The notes below the pieces were generated by a model. That model did no database searches and was not told the DNA's origin. It saw nothing but the letters and a program-made list of their open reading frames with translations. Positions 1 through 7,813 of a DNA stretch of 64,000 bases are shown here, piece after piece. The translations under genes and the position numbers were made by a program. Position 1 is the stretch's first letter, and every line of letters starts with the position of its first letter. Source of the stretch: an uncultured Bacilli bacterium (GTDB lineage Bacteria; Bacillota_I; Bacilli_A; RF39; UBA660); assembly GCA_934130005.1 (NCBI GenBank), contig CAKOXD010000001.1:1-64000 (forward strand). Reading direction: 5' to 3'.

Positions 1-48
1 TTTGACTATAAATGTGTTTATGATGTAGAATTAGATTATTACAAATAA
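1..48 (+). CDS. C-terminal end of a gene entering from the left (partial)
   Basis: Frame 1 is open from the window edge to a TAA at 46-48. The other two forward frames close within the first 30 bases. The 15 visible residues are too few to identify a family. An intrinsic terminator stem begins about 30 bases after the stop, which is what one expects at the end of a real gene. Confidence 0.35.
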   Translation, partial: FDYKCVYDVELDYYK

Positions 49-78
49 TGGTGCGGTTGAAATTACAAAAAAAAAAAA

Positions 79-102
79 ATCTACAAATTGTAGATTTTTT
101 TT
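79..102. terminator. Bidirectional intrinsic terminator
   Basis: A perfect 6-bp stem, ATCTAC (79-84) with GTAGAT (90-95), has a 5-base loop. It is flanked by a long A run on the left and a T run on the right. It can serve the gene entering from the left on the plus strand and the coat-like gene at 101-388 on the minus strand. Confidence 0.7.
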
Positions 103-388
103 ACATCATTTGGTAATTAGAACTACTATATTTGTTATTAGAAGAATTGTAAATATTTTCTAAATTTGAAATTCTTCTATCTAAATTATTGATTTGTTGT
201 TCTAAATTATTAATTTGTTGTTCTAAATTGTTTGTTGCATTAGACATAGTACTAGATCCTGTAGTAATAGTAGTAGGATAATTCATCATAGGCATACTTT
301 GGTAAGGCATTCCCATAGGAGGAACCATACCTTGATAAGGTGGGTAAACTGGATATGGCATACCACAATTTCTATCTTCTTTTTTCAT
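101..388 (-). CDS. Small Pro/Met/Tyr-rich protein with coiled-coil repeat, spore-coat-like
   Basis: The protein has 95 residues. The ATG at 388 is chosen because AGAAGGAG lies 8 bases before it; a GTG nine bases upstream would overlap that site. The N-terminal half is rich in Pro, Met, Gly and Tyr (PYPVYPPYQGM is typical). The C-terminal half holds three near-identical heptads of the type NNLEQQI, a short coiled coil. No enzyme motif is visible. Low-complexity proteins like this are common among spore-coat proteins of Bacillota, and other sporulation-type genes lie in this window, but the assignment is inference. It is transcribed divergently from the HTH gene at 517. Confidence 0.65.
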   Translation of the reverse strand: MKKEDRNCGMPYPVYPPYQGMVPPMGMPYQSMPMMNYPTTITTGSSTMSNATNNLEQQINNLEQQINNLDRRISNLENIYNSSNNKYSSSNYQMM

Positions 389-466
389 AAAACACACTCC
401 TTCTAATTTAAATATATGTAAAAGATAAAAAAAATTACCAAAAATTAAAACTCTACTTTAAGTCGG

Positions 467-495
467 TTGCTAAAAATATAAAAAAAAGATATACT
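467..495 (+). promoter_or_regulatory. Sigma-A type promoter of the HTH regulator gene
   Basis: TTGCTA (467-472) is followed after 17 bases by TATACT (490-495). The ATG at 517, with an AGGAGG site in front, follows at a normal distance. Confidence 0.55.
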
Positions 496-516
496 AAATA
501 AAAATAGGAGGTATAT

Positions 517-1437
517 ATGAATTATAAAAAAATAGGTGAATTTATAGCACAAAAAAGAAAAGAAAAAAAATTAACTCAAAAAGAATTAGCAAGCATTTTA
601 AAAGTAACAGATAAAGCTGTTTCAAAATGGGAAAGAGGTTTAGGATGTCCAGATGTATCAATATTAGAATTACTTGCTAAAACATTAGATGTATCAATAT
701 TAGAAATATTAAAGGGAAGAAAAATAGAAAACGAAGTAATAAAAGTAACAGAAGCAAATGACTATGTAAAAGAAACAATTGAATATTCAAAAAAAGAAAG
801 AAATCAAATAATAAAAAACATTACATTAAACATAATAACTATAATTATAGTATTAATAGTAGCAATCCTAGCATTTTTAAATATAAGTCACATAATTTAT
901 TTAAATCAAACAGAAAACTATAATTTTGATAGTGAAATATCAAATAAAATAAAAGAAAATAAAGAAGAAGTATTTAAAAATATAAATGTAATTAGAACAA
1001 ATAAAAGCAAATTTAATAAAGAAGATAAAAATGAAATAGAAAATTATTTAAAAGAATTGGAAAATCAATATAATAATATGGATATAATCAACTACAAAGG
1101 AAATCATAAATATAACTTAAAAGATTTATTTGTATTTGATTTAAAATATCCATCTGTAATGCAAAATATAAAAATATATAATATATTAATAAAATATGAT
1201 GAAACAATAACAAATTCTATGAAAGTATATGAAGCAACATTTCTAGCAAAAGGATTTTTAGGAATGAATGTAATGGAAGAGCCAAATTTGATGTATAAAT
1301 ATAATCTTCCATACAATGATCTAAATCTATCTGGAAATACTAGAATAGAAAAACGAATGTTTAATTATTATTATTTAACAACACACGATGTATATTTAAC
1401 AAATTTAATTATGGAAGTAGGTGGTATAAATGAATAA
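517..1437 (+). CDS. Membrane-anchored XRE-family transcriptional regulator
   Basis: The protein has 306 residues. Residues 6-60 form an XRE/Cro-type helix-turn-helix (KLTQKELASILKVTDKAVSKW). One hydrophobic segment at about 101-126 is followed by about 180 residues predicted to lie outside the cell. This layout (cytoplasmic HTH, one membrane span, external domain) suggests a one-component sensor that passes an envelope signal to DNA. The start has a strong AGGAGG site. The stop overlaps the next gene by 8 bases, so the two are probably co-translated and work together. The external domain matches no family I recognise. Confidence 0.8.
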   Translation: MNYKKIGEFIAQKRKEKKLTQKELASILKVTDKAVSKWERGLGCPDVSILELLAKTLDVSILEILKGRKIENEVIKVTEANDYVKETIEYSKKERNQIIKNITLNIITIIIVLIVAILAFLNISHIIYLNQTENYNFDSEISNKIKENKEEVFKNINVIRTNKSKFNKEDKNEIENYLKELENQYNNMDIINYKGNHKYNLKDLFVFDLKYPSVMQNIKIYNILIKYDETITNSMKVYEATFLAKGFLGMNVMEEPNLMYKYNLPYNDLNLSGNTRIEKRMFNYYYLTTHDVYLTNLIMEVGGINE

Positions 1438-2122
1438 AATATTAAATATAATAAAATACATATTTTTAATTATATCATTAATATTAACAACTATATATTT
1501 AAAAGAATTTCATATAACAAGTATATATTTTCTTACATATTTAGTATTCATTTTGTTATTTACTTATATATCAATAAAAGATTTGCTAAAGAAAAATAAA
1601 ACAAGCAATAGATATAACATATTATGTATAATAGTATTATTACTAATAAGTTTTATATTCTATAGAACACTATATGATAATAGCTTAATATATAATTCTA
1701 GTTATTATATGGATCTTATAAAACAAAATGTAACAAACTATAATGATATTAAAGATAACTTAAAATATCAAGTATCATGCTACTTAGAACAAAATACAAT
1801 ATGTTTTATAATACTTTTGTTAAGTTTAATTTTATATAGAAAAATAGATATAAATAAAAAAGAAAACTCAAAATATAGTTTAATAAGTTTAATATGCCTA
1901 ATATTGAGTGTAATATCGATAATTCCAACAATTAATATTCCAAGTAATAATAATATATATGAAATAATACTTTATTTATTATTTACAATAACATTAATTA
2001 TTGTAGAAATAATTTCATTAATAAAAAATAATCATAAAAAAAGAGAATGGATTATATATATAAGTTTTATTTTTAATTTATTTGCTTTAATATTTATTTT
2101 AGCAGCGTTTAAAAATCTATAA
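1430..2122 (+). CDS. Polytopic membrane protein, partner of the HTH regulator
   Basis: This 230-residue protein is almost wholly hydrophobic, with about seven predicted membrane spans and a short loop rich in Asn and Tyr after the third. I see no transporter or enzyme motif. It overlaps the membrane-bound regulator by 8 bases and is followed directly by a terminator. The two genes therefore form a bicistronic unit, and this protein may sense, anchor or antagonise the regulator. That role is inference. Confidence 0.7.
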   Translation: MNKILNIIKYIFLIISLILTTIYLKEFHITSIYFLTYLVFILLFTYISIKDLLKKNKTSNRYNILCIIVLLLISFIFYRTLYDNSLIYNSSYYMDLIKQNVTNYNDIKDNLKYQVSCYLEQNTICFIILLLSLILYRKIDINKKENSKYSLISLICLILSVISIIPTINIPSNNNIYEIILYLLFTITLIIVEIISLIKNNHKKREWIIYISFIFNLFALIFILAAFKNL

Positions 2123-2125
2123 AAG

Positions 2126-2150
2126 TATAGCTTGAAAAAGCTATATTTTT
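2126..2150 (+). terminator. Intrinsic terminator after the regulator operon
   Basis: TATAGCTT (2126-2133) pairs with AAGCTATA (2138-2145) around a GAAA tetraloop, followed by a run of T. It separates the regulator pair from rnhB. It also rules out the ATG at 2132 as the rnhB start. Confidence 0.85.
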
Positions 2151-2182
2151 ATTATATAATTTTAAGAAGAAAGAATGATAAT

Positions 2183-2788
2183 ATGTATGAGTATGAAGAA
2201 GAATTAATAAAAAAAGGAATTAAATATATAGCAGGAACAGATGAAGCTGGAAGAGGACCACTTATAGGTCCTGTAGTAGCAGCATGTGTTGTGTTACCAC
2301 TAAATTATAAAAATGAAGAAATAAATGATTCAAAGAAGCTAACAGAAAAAAAACGTGAAAAACTATACGACGTTATAATGAATGATGCCCTAGCAGTTGG
2401 AATAGGTATAGTAGATGCCGAAACAATTGACAAAATAAATATTTATGAAGCAAGTCGTCTTGCTATGATAAAAGCATATAAAGAAGCAAATAAAAAAATA
2501 AAAATAGAACACTTACTTACTGATGCTATGCCTATAGATTTAGAAATACCTGTTACGAAAATAATAAAAGGAGATGCTAAAAGTATTACAATAGCCGCTT
2601 CATCAATAATCGCAAAAGTAACAAGAGATAGAATGCTAGTAGAATTAGATAAAAAATATCCAATGTATGGATTTAAAAATCATAAAGGATATCCGACAAA
2701 AAAACATATAGAGGCAATGCATAAATATGGACTAATAGAAGGTTATAGAAAAAGTTATGGTCCAGTAAAAGAAATGATAGGTGATTAA
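2183..2788 (+). CDS. rnhB: Ribonuclease HII
   Basis: RNase HII removes RNA primers and misincorporated ribonucleotides from RNA-DNA hybrids in the cytoplasm. The signature GTDEAGRGPLIGP at residues 18-30 carries the catalytic Asp-Glu pair (D20, E21). The further acidic site LTDA and the family block GDAKSITIAASSIIAKVTRD follow, then the C-terminal NHKGYPTKKH motif. I start at 2183 (201 residues, the family's usual size) because the upstream in-frame ATG at 2132 lies inside the preceding terminator stem. The next gene starts one base after this stop codon. Confidence 0.93.
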   Translation: MYEYEEELIKKGIKYIAGTDEAGRGPLIGPVVAACVVLPLNYKNEEINDSKKLTEKKREKLYDVIMNDALAVGIGIVDAETIDKINIYEASRLAMIKAYKEANKKIKIEHLLTDAMPIDLEIPVTKIIKGDAKSITIAASSIIAKVTRDRMLVELDKKYPMYGFKNHKGYPTKKHIEAMHKYGLIEGYRKSYGPVKEMIGD

Positions 2789-2789
2789 A

Positions 2790-3710
2790 ATGAAAGATTT
2801 GCTTATTTCACATGTAGCAGATATAGATGGAGTTAGTCCTGTAATATTAATGAAGCTATGTAAGATAAATTTTGATTATGAATTAAAAGATATATACGAA
2901 TTAGAAGAATATCTAGATAATTTACTAGAAGAAGATTTATCATTTTATAATAATATATATATTGTAGATTTAACTGTACCAGAAAATATATATGTAAAAA
3001 TAAATAATAGTATTTATAAAGAAAAATTTAAAGTGTTTGATCATCATAGAACACACATGTATGCTTTAAATAACATATATGTAACATTAGATATAAATGA
3101 ATGTGGTACAAGCCTTTTTTATAAATATTTAAGTAAAAAGTATAAGTTTAGAAAAAATACAAAAAAATATATAGAACATGTAAAAAATATAGATCTTTGG
3201 CTATGGAAAGAAAAAAATGATCCATTAGCAAAACAATTAAGTGATTTATTTTATATTTATGGAAAAACAAAATATATAGAAGAAATGTACAAAAAATTAA
3301 AAAAAAGAAAAAAATTCAAATTAAGTAAAATAGAAAATACAATATTAAAAATAGAACAAGAAAAAATAGATAGATATATTTTAAAAAAAGAGAAAGATAT
3401 GATAATTATAAATTATCAAAATTATAAAGCAGGAATAATATTTAATGAATTATATAAAAGTGAACTTGGAAATCAATTATCTATAAACAATCCAGATTTA
3501 GACTTTATTATAATGATAAATTTATCAGGAGGAATAAGTCTTAGAACAAATAAAGATATAGATTTATCCTTAATAGCAAGTACTTTAGGTGGTGGAGGTC
3601 ATAAAAAAGCTTCTGGAGCACCTATACCTTTAGAATATAAAGAAAACTTAATAAATGAATTATTTAAAGGATGTGAAATAATTGGAAATAAAGAAAATAA
3701 TAACAGGTAG
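2790..3710 (+). CDS. DHH/DHHA1 family phosphoesterase
   Basis: The protein has 306 residues. The N-terminal metal-binding block begins HVADIDG, and the DHH motif appears as VFDHHRTH. The C-terminal DHHA1 nucleic-acid binding block ends in GGGGHKKASGAP. The family includes nanoRNases (NrnA), RecJ and cyclic-dinucleotide phosphodiesterases. The short two-domain form without extra domains fits a cytoplasmic oligonucleotide or phosphoester hydrolase, but the substrate cannot be read from sequence. ATG at 2790 is preferred over an in-frame GTG at 2781 because AGGTGAT sits 7 bases in front. The gene follows rnhB and overlaps the MBL gene by 29 bases. Confidence 0.85.
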   Translation: MKDLLISHVADIDGVSPVILMKLCKINFDYELKDIYELEEYLDNLLEEDLSFYNNIYIVDLTVPENIYVKINNSIYKEKFKVFDHHRTHMYALNNIYVTLDINECGTSLFYKYLSKKYKFRKNTKKYIEHVKNIDLWLWKEKNDPLAKQLSDLFYIYGKTKYIEEMYKKLKKRKKFKLSKIENTILKIEQEKIDRYILKKEKDMIIINYQNYKAGIIFNELYKSELGNQLSINNPDLDFIIMINLSGGISLRTNKDIDLSLIASTLGGGGHKKASGAPIPLEYKENLINELFKGCEIIGNKENNNR

Positions 3711-4203
3711 TTTAGAAGAAAATTGTTATATATTAATAAATGATAATAATGCATTAGTAGTAGATCCAGGAGATAATATAGAAAAAATAATAGATAAATT
3801 AAAAGGATTGAATTTAATAGGTATATTAATTACACATTATCACTTTGATCATGTAGGTGCCCTAAATGATTTATTAGAATATAAAAATGTACCTATATAC
3901 GACTATAAAAGTGAAAAAAAAGAACATAAAATAGAAAAATTTGTATTTGATATAATAGAAACAAAAGGACATAAAGAAGATTCAGTAACATTTTATTTTA
4001 AAAATGAACAAATAATGTTTACAGGAGATTTTATATTTAAAGGAACAATAGGTAGAACAGATCTTATTGGTGGGAATATGAAAGAAATGATGGAAAGCAT
4101 AAAAAAAATCAAAAATTATGATAAAAATATAATTTTATATCCTGGACATGGAGATTCAACAACATTAAAAGAAGAAATACAAAATAATTATTTTTTCACA
4201 TAA
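3682..4203 (+). CDS. Metallo-beta-lactamase fold hydrolase (glyoxalase II-like)
   Basis: The protein has 173 residues. The zinc ligands are present: THYHFDHVGA (HxHxDH), a later GH in TKGHKEDS, GD in FTGDF, and the last His in YPGHGD. The N-terminus has the ENCYI motif typical of the YqgX/glyoxalase-II-like small MBL hydrolases. No ATG precedes this conserved N-terminus, so a TTG start at 3682 with AAAGGATG upstream is likely. It overlaps the DHH gene by 29 bases and ends the rnhB operon. The first unit of an 11-bp direct repeat array overlaps its last codons. Confidence 0.85.
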   Translation: MEIKKIITGSLEENCYILINDNNALVVDPGDNIEKIIDKLKGLNLIGILITHYHFDHVGALNDLLEYKNVPIYDYKSEKKEHKIEKFVFDIIETKGHKEDSVTFYFKNEQIMFTGDFIFKGTIGRTDLIGGNMKEMMESIKKIKNYDKNIILYPGHGDSTTLKEEIQNNYFFT

Positions 4204-4238
4204 AATTCACATAAACTTCATTTTTAATTCACATAACA
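4195..4238 (+). promoter_or_regulatory. Four tandem 11-bp TTCACATAA units with -10 box (Pho-box-like)
   Basis: Four units lie head to tail with exact 11-bp spacing: TTCACATAAAA (4195), TTCACATAAAC (4206), the degenerate TTCATTTTTAA (4217) and TTCACATAACA (4228). Two bases later comes a -10 type sequence (TATATACT, 4241-4248). Direct repeats with one-helical-turn spacing upstream of a -10 are the known layout of sites for PhoB/PhoP-type (OmpR-family) response regulators. An OmpR-family regulator lies at 60625-61284, with two similar units in its own promoter. The downstream gene is not protein-coding as far as I can see. Confidence 0.6.
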
Positions 4239-4252
4239 ATTATATACTTATA

Positions 4253-4427
4253 TCAATGAATGAAGGTGATATAAGAATAAGAAAAAAACAAAACTCAAAA
4301 TAACTAAAACTAAAAATAAACAATATTAATATACACTCCTTAAAATTCAATATGAATTTTAAATACTAAATACTAAAAAATGTGAAACCTATCAATGAAA
4401 ACTAGATTAAAATCTAGTTTTTTTTAT
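4253..4427 (+). ncRNA. Candidate regulated small RNA
   Basis: A transcript starting about 7 bases after the TATATACT box would run about 170 bases to the intrinsic terminator at 4398-4427. In between there is only an unconvincing 15-codon ORF from ATG 4256 with no ribosome site of its own. The body is A-rich and mostly unstructured. It holds one perfect 9-bp hairpin (4341-4349 with 4353-4361, loop ATA) just after the pyrimidine patch CACTCCTT (4334-4341), which is complementary to a Shine-Dalgarno sequence. A promoter, body, anti-SD patch and terminator without a reading frame suggest an sRNA. A decayed gene remnant is the alternative. Confidence 0.45.
4398..4427 (+). terminator. Intrinsic terminator of the candidate sRNA
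   Basis: A perfect 10-bp stem, AAACTAGATT (4398-4407) with AATCTAGTTT (4411-4420), has a 3-base loop and is followed by a T run. Confidence 0.8.
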
Positions 4428-4452
4428 TAAAAACAACTTATAAAAAGAATAA

Positions 4453-4482
4453 TTGCTTTTTTTTACTATTTTAGAGTATAAT
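4453..4482 (+). promoter_or_regulatory. Promoter of the rnf operon
   Basis: TTGCTT (4453-4458), an 18-base spacer and TATAAT (4477-4482). The rnfC ATG lies 16 bases beyond, behind AAGAAGGGTGA. No 11-bp repeat array is seen here, so rnf is probably not under the same control as the neighbouring sRNA. Confidence 0.6.
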
Positions 4483-4498
4483 TAAGAAGGGTGAAAAT

Positions 4499-5728
4499 AT
4501 GATAGGAATAAAACTTTCAAAGCATAAAAAAGAAACAATGGATAAAATAGAAGAATATTTAAATCCATCTGAAGTATATTTTAAAATTGATGATACTGAC
4601 TCATTATTAGTTAATCAAAATGATATTGTATTTAAAGGAGAAAAAATAATTAAAACCAAATACGATACCTATAAACATAGTAGTATAAGTGGAATAGTAA
4701 AAGACATAGTAACAATGACTGATTATCAAAATAATGAATCAAAATTTATTAAAATAATAAATGATTTCAAAGAAGCAAATAAATTTAAAGAACAAGACTT
4801 AAATAATATAACAAAAGAAGAATTTATAAATAACCTAAAAGAAAATGGAATAGTAGGACTTGGAGGAGCAGGATTTCCTACATATATTAAATACGATGTT
4901 GATAATTTTAAAACACTTATAGTAAATGCTGTTGAATGTGAACCATATATAACATCAGACTATATCACATGCTTTAATAACATAGATAAAATAGTAGAAA
5001 TACTAAATTTAATAGATAAAGTGTATAATTTGAAAGAAATATTTATAGCTATTAAAATAAAAAACAGAACATTAAAAGAAAAAATAATACCATATATAGC
5101 AAAAAATAAAAAAATAAAATTGATTGAAGTACCAAATTTATATCCAATGGGATGGGAAAAATCATTAGTAAGATATATAAAACACACTGATTATAATAAA
5201 CTTCCTATCGAAAAAGAAATTATAGTAAGTAATGCATCTACAATTTATTCTATATATGAATCATTAAAATATAATAAACCATTAATAGAAAAAATAGTAA
5301 CAGTTAGTGGTGATAATATAGAAAATAGTACTAATATAAAACTAAAAATCGGAACAAAATTTAGTGAACTAAAAAAAATATTTAAAAATTATAAAAATGA
5401 AGAAATGACTTTAATAACAGGTGGACCAATGATGGGAACTAGTGTAAAAACTGATGAATTTATTATACCTAATAATTTAAATTCAGTAATAGCATTCAAA
5501 AATATAAAAGAATTTAAATCTATAACATGTTTAAGATGTGGTAAATGTAGTGATCATTGTCCAGCTAAAATATGTCCAGTTTTAGTAAAAGATAATATAG
5601 AAAATAAAGAAGAATTAAAAAGACTAAATGTTAATAGATGTATAGAATGCGGAATATGTTCATTTGTATGTCCATCAAGAATTAATTTAAGAGAATATGT
5701 AAAAGAAGCAAAGAAAAAGGTGAAATAA
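4499..5728 (+). CDS. rnfC: Ion-translocating electron transport complex subunit RnfC
   Basis: RnfC is the cytoplasmic subunit of the Rnf complex, which couples ferredoxin and NAD+ redox exchange to ion pumping across the membrane. The 409 residues show the glycine-rich nucleotide/FMN segment GLGGAGFPT (120-128). Two [4Fe-4S] motifs lie near the C-terminus: CLRCGKCSDHCPAKICP (344-360) and CIECGICSFVCP (381-392). The length is close to that of clostridial RnfC and there is no long Ala/Lys-rich tail. It is the first gene of its operon, behind a good promoter. Its stop overlaps the next start (TAATG), as is usual in translationally coupled subunits. Confidence 0.93.
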   Translation: MIGIKLSKHKKETMDKIEEYLNPSEVYFKIDDTDSLLVNQNDIVFKGEKIIKTKYDTYKHSSISGIVKDIVTMTDYQNNESKFIKIINDFKEANKFKEQDLNNITKEEFINNLKENGIVGLGGAGFPTYIKYDVDNFKTLIVNAVECEPYITSDYITCFNNIDKIVEILNLIDKVYNLKEIFIAIKIKNRTLKEKIIPYIAKNKKIKLIEVPNLYPMGWEKSLVRYIKHTDYNKLPIEKEIIVSNASTIYSIYESLKYNKPLIEKIVTVSGDNIENSTNIKLKIGTKFSELKKIFKNYKNEEMTLITGGPMMGTSVKTDEFIIPNNLNSVIAFKNIKEFKSITCLRCGKCSDHCPAKICPVLVKDNIENKEELKRLNVNRCIECGICSFVCPSRINLREYVKEAKKKVK

Positions 5729-7146
5729 TGAAATTTAATGTAATAAAAGGACCATTTTTTAAAAGTAAAAACAACACAAATAAAATTATGATTAATTTAC
5801 TTATAGCACTTATACCAATCATATTATTTTCTTTTTATAAAAATGGTATAGTTTTATATCAAAATAATAAAACAGATATATTTGGAATGTTTTATCCTTT
5901 GATTTTTATATTAACAGGAGTAGTGTCAAGCTTTATAATCGAGACTATATATGCATATTTATTTTTACATTTAAAAAAAGATAAACTAAAAAAATATATA
6001 AAAACTTCATTTAGTATATTTCCAGGATTATTTGTAAGTTTAGTATTACCGATAAATACACCGATAGAAATGGTTGTATTAGCGTCTATAATAGCTACAG
6101 TAATAGGAAAAATGATTTATGGAGGATTTGGACATAATATATTTAATCCAGCCTTAATAGGATGCTTATTTGTTTTAACTGCATATTCAAGTGTTATATC
6201 TTTAAATGGAGGATATATAAATAAATATGAACTAGATACAATAGGAAGTGCAACTCCACTTACGAATAGTAAAATAGTAGAAAACATAAGTTATGATTCA
6301 CTTGTAAAACCATATGGAAGTTTATCAGATTTCTTCTTTGGATTTATACCAGGATCGACAGGAGAAACATGCTCATTTTTAATTATTATTGCTTTAATAT
6401 ACTTAATAATAAAAAAAGTAATAAAATGGAAAATACCAATAATATATATAGGAACAGTTTTTATAATGACTTTAATAATTGGAAAAATAAATAATTTAGG
6501 TATATGGTATCCAATATTTAGTATCTTAAGTGGTGGATTATTATTTGGAGCAACCTTTATGGCAACTGATCCAGTGACAAGTCCTGTAACAAGCTTAGGT
6601 CAAGTTATATATGCATTAATGCTTGGAATACTTACAGTAACATTCAGATATTTAACAAGTGCTCCAGAAGGAGTTTTAACATCAATATTAACCATGAATA
6701 TGTTTGTACCATTACTAGATAGATTAGGTTCTAGTAGTAAATTTGCGTATAAAAAATCATTACTTCCTTTAGTAATAATATTTATTTTAACATTAGGACT
6801 TAGTATAAATGTAGGAAACAAATTAAAGAAAAATAATGATGAAGATACAAATTTTAAAATAATAGAAAAAACAAATAGTTACTACATTGTAACAGAAAAA
6901 GGAAATGGTGGACCTATAAAAGCCAAAATAACAATAAATGATAGTAAAATAACTAATATAGAAATACTTGAAAATAATGAAACAGAATCATATTACAAAT
7001 TAATTGAAGAACAAAATTATATTAATAAATTAATAAATAATCAAGAAAACATCAAGAATATAGACACTGTATCAGGAGCAACTATTTCATCAACTGCATT
7101 AAAAAGAATGGTTATAAATGTAATAAACGATAGGTGGGGAAAATAA
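5728..7146 (+). CDS. rnfD: RnfD-RnfG fusion protein (two candidate flavinylation sites)
   Basis: The protein has 472 residues, whereas RnfD normally has about 310-350. The first 340 residues are RnfD: many membrane spans, the family block GGFGHNIFNPALIG near 132-145, and the SATPL motif, whose Thr176 is the expected covalent FMN site. A further hydrophobic segment (about 344-363) then leads into an extracytoplasmic FMN-binding domain of the RnfG type, with the flavinylation motif DTVSGAT (T452). RnfD and RnfG are thus joined in one chain, with RnfG's anchor as the linker. The FMN transferase ApbE that would load both sites is at 62723-63736. No separate rnfG is present. Confidence 0.88.
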   Translation: MKFNVIKGPFFKSKNNTNKIMINLLIALIPIILFSFYKNGIVLYQNNKTDIFGMFYPLIFILTGVVSSFIIETIYAYLFLHLKKDKLKKYIKTSFSIFPGLFVSLVLPINTPIEMVVLASIIATVIGKMIYGGFGHNIFNPALIGCLFVLTAYSSVISLNGGYINKYELDTIGSATPLTNSKIVENISYDSLVKPYGSLSDFFFGFIPGSTGETCSFLIIIALIYLIIKKVIKWKIPIIYIGTVFIMTLIIGKINNLGIWYPIFSILSGGLLFGATFMATDPVTSPVTSLGQVIYALMLGILTVTFRYLTSAPEGVLTSILTMNMFVPLLDRLGSSSKFAYKKSLLPLVIIFILTLGLSINVGNKLKKNNDEDTNFKIIEKTNSYYIVTEKGNGGPIKAKITINDSKITNIEILENNETESYYKLIEEQNYINKLINNQENIKNIDTVSGATISSTALKRMVINVINDRWGK

Positions 7147-7232
7147 TGAAAAAATTAAATGGAATAATTGTTTTAACATTAACCGCATTTATTTGTTCTT
7201 TGATACTTGTTATAGTAAGGACAGTGGTATAA
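7146..7232 (+). CDS. 28-aa single-span peptide, possible RnfG N-terminal remnant
   Basis: ATG at 7146 overlaps the RnfD-G stop (TAATG) and reads 28 codons to a TAA at 7230-7232. That stop itself overlaps the next start. The peptide begins with Met-Lys-Lys and is one hydrophobic span ending in a basic residue, which is just how a free RnfG begins. It could be a fossil of rnfG left after its FMN domain fused to RnfD, or a small functional subunit. The TAATG overlaps at both ends favour real translation, at least as a coupling device. Confidence 0.5.
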   Translation: MKKLNGIIVLTLTAFICSLILVIVRTVV

Positions 7233-7813
7233 TGGATAATTTTTATTATAATTTATTAAATATTGGAAAAGAAAAACTAACAGATCAAAAATATTTTGAT
7301 ATTGTAAATAGAATAATAGAAGAAGAAACTAATAATTTAAAAACAGATAATTATGATTTAAAACAAATGTGTAAAATAATTTCAACTAATATAGATTTTA
7401 GATTACATGAATTAAATATAAGTTCAAAAATCATTAATACAAAAATATTATTTGATGTATTTGAACATCAATTTATAATTTCATCTTATATAAATTTAGA
7501 AGGAAAAATAAACTACGTTTTAATAGATCCAACTTACGTACAATTTATAAATAAAAATGAATATGATTATAAAACAGTAACCCCAGTCGATATATTAAAA
7601 AAAGATGAAAAAGGTAAAAAATTACTAGATAATTTACTATGTTTAGGTTTTTCTATTATAGATGATGATGATATAAGATTATATATTTCTTCAATTGTAT
7701 ATGGAACAGATATGTTTTATGAATTTATAGATAAAGAAATCAATGTTACAATTAATGACTTAATTATGAAAGGAAGATATAATGAAAACAATATTAAATG
7801 GAATAATAAATGA
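7232..7813 (+). CDS. Unknown Rnf-operon protein with Cys-His-Asp arrangement
   Basis: This 193-residue soluble protein has no signal peptide and is not a known Rnf subunit. C47 stands at the start of a helix-like stretch (DLKQMCKII), H79 in EHQFII and D99 in the block VLIDPTY. The order and spacing Cys, about 32 residues, His, 20 residues, Asp, with a DPT block, resemble the core of transglutaminase-like/papain-fold enzymes. ATG 7232 overlaps the previous stop (TAATG), and the end overlaps rnfE by 32 bases, so it is firmly part of the operon. The function is unknown: it could process or modify an Rnf subunit, or be an inactive binding domain. Confidence 0.75.
   Translation: MDNFYYNLLNIGKEKLTDQKYFDIVNRIIEEETNNLKTDNYDLKQMCKIISTNIDFRLHELNISSKIINTKILFDVFEHQFIISSYINLEGKINYVLIDPTYVQFINKNEYDYKTVTPVDILKKDEKGKKLLDNLLCLGFSIIDDDDIRLYISSIVYGTDMFYEFIDKEINVTINDLIMKGRYNENNIKWNNK

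Noticed and set aside
14..48. tRNA-like or RNA gene at the left edge
   Set aside because: No cloverleaf or conserved TTCGA-type loop can be drawn; an incoming coding end is simpler.
2132..2182. Upstream ATG of rnhB giving 17 extra residues
   Set aside because: It lies inside the preceding terminator stem, and the residues before the MYEYEEE start are not family-like.
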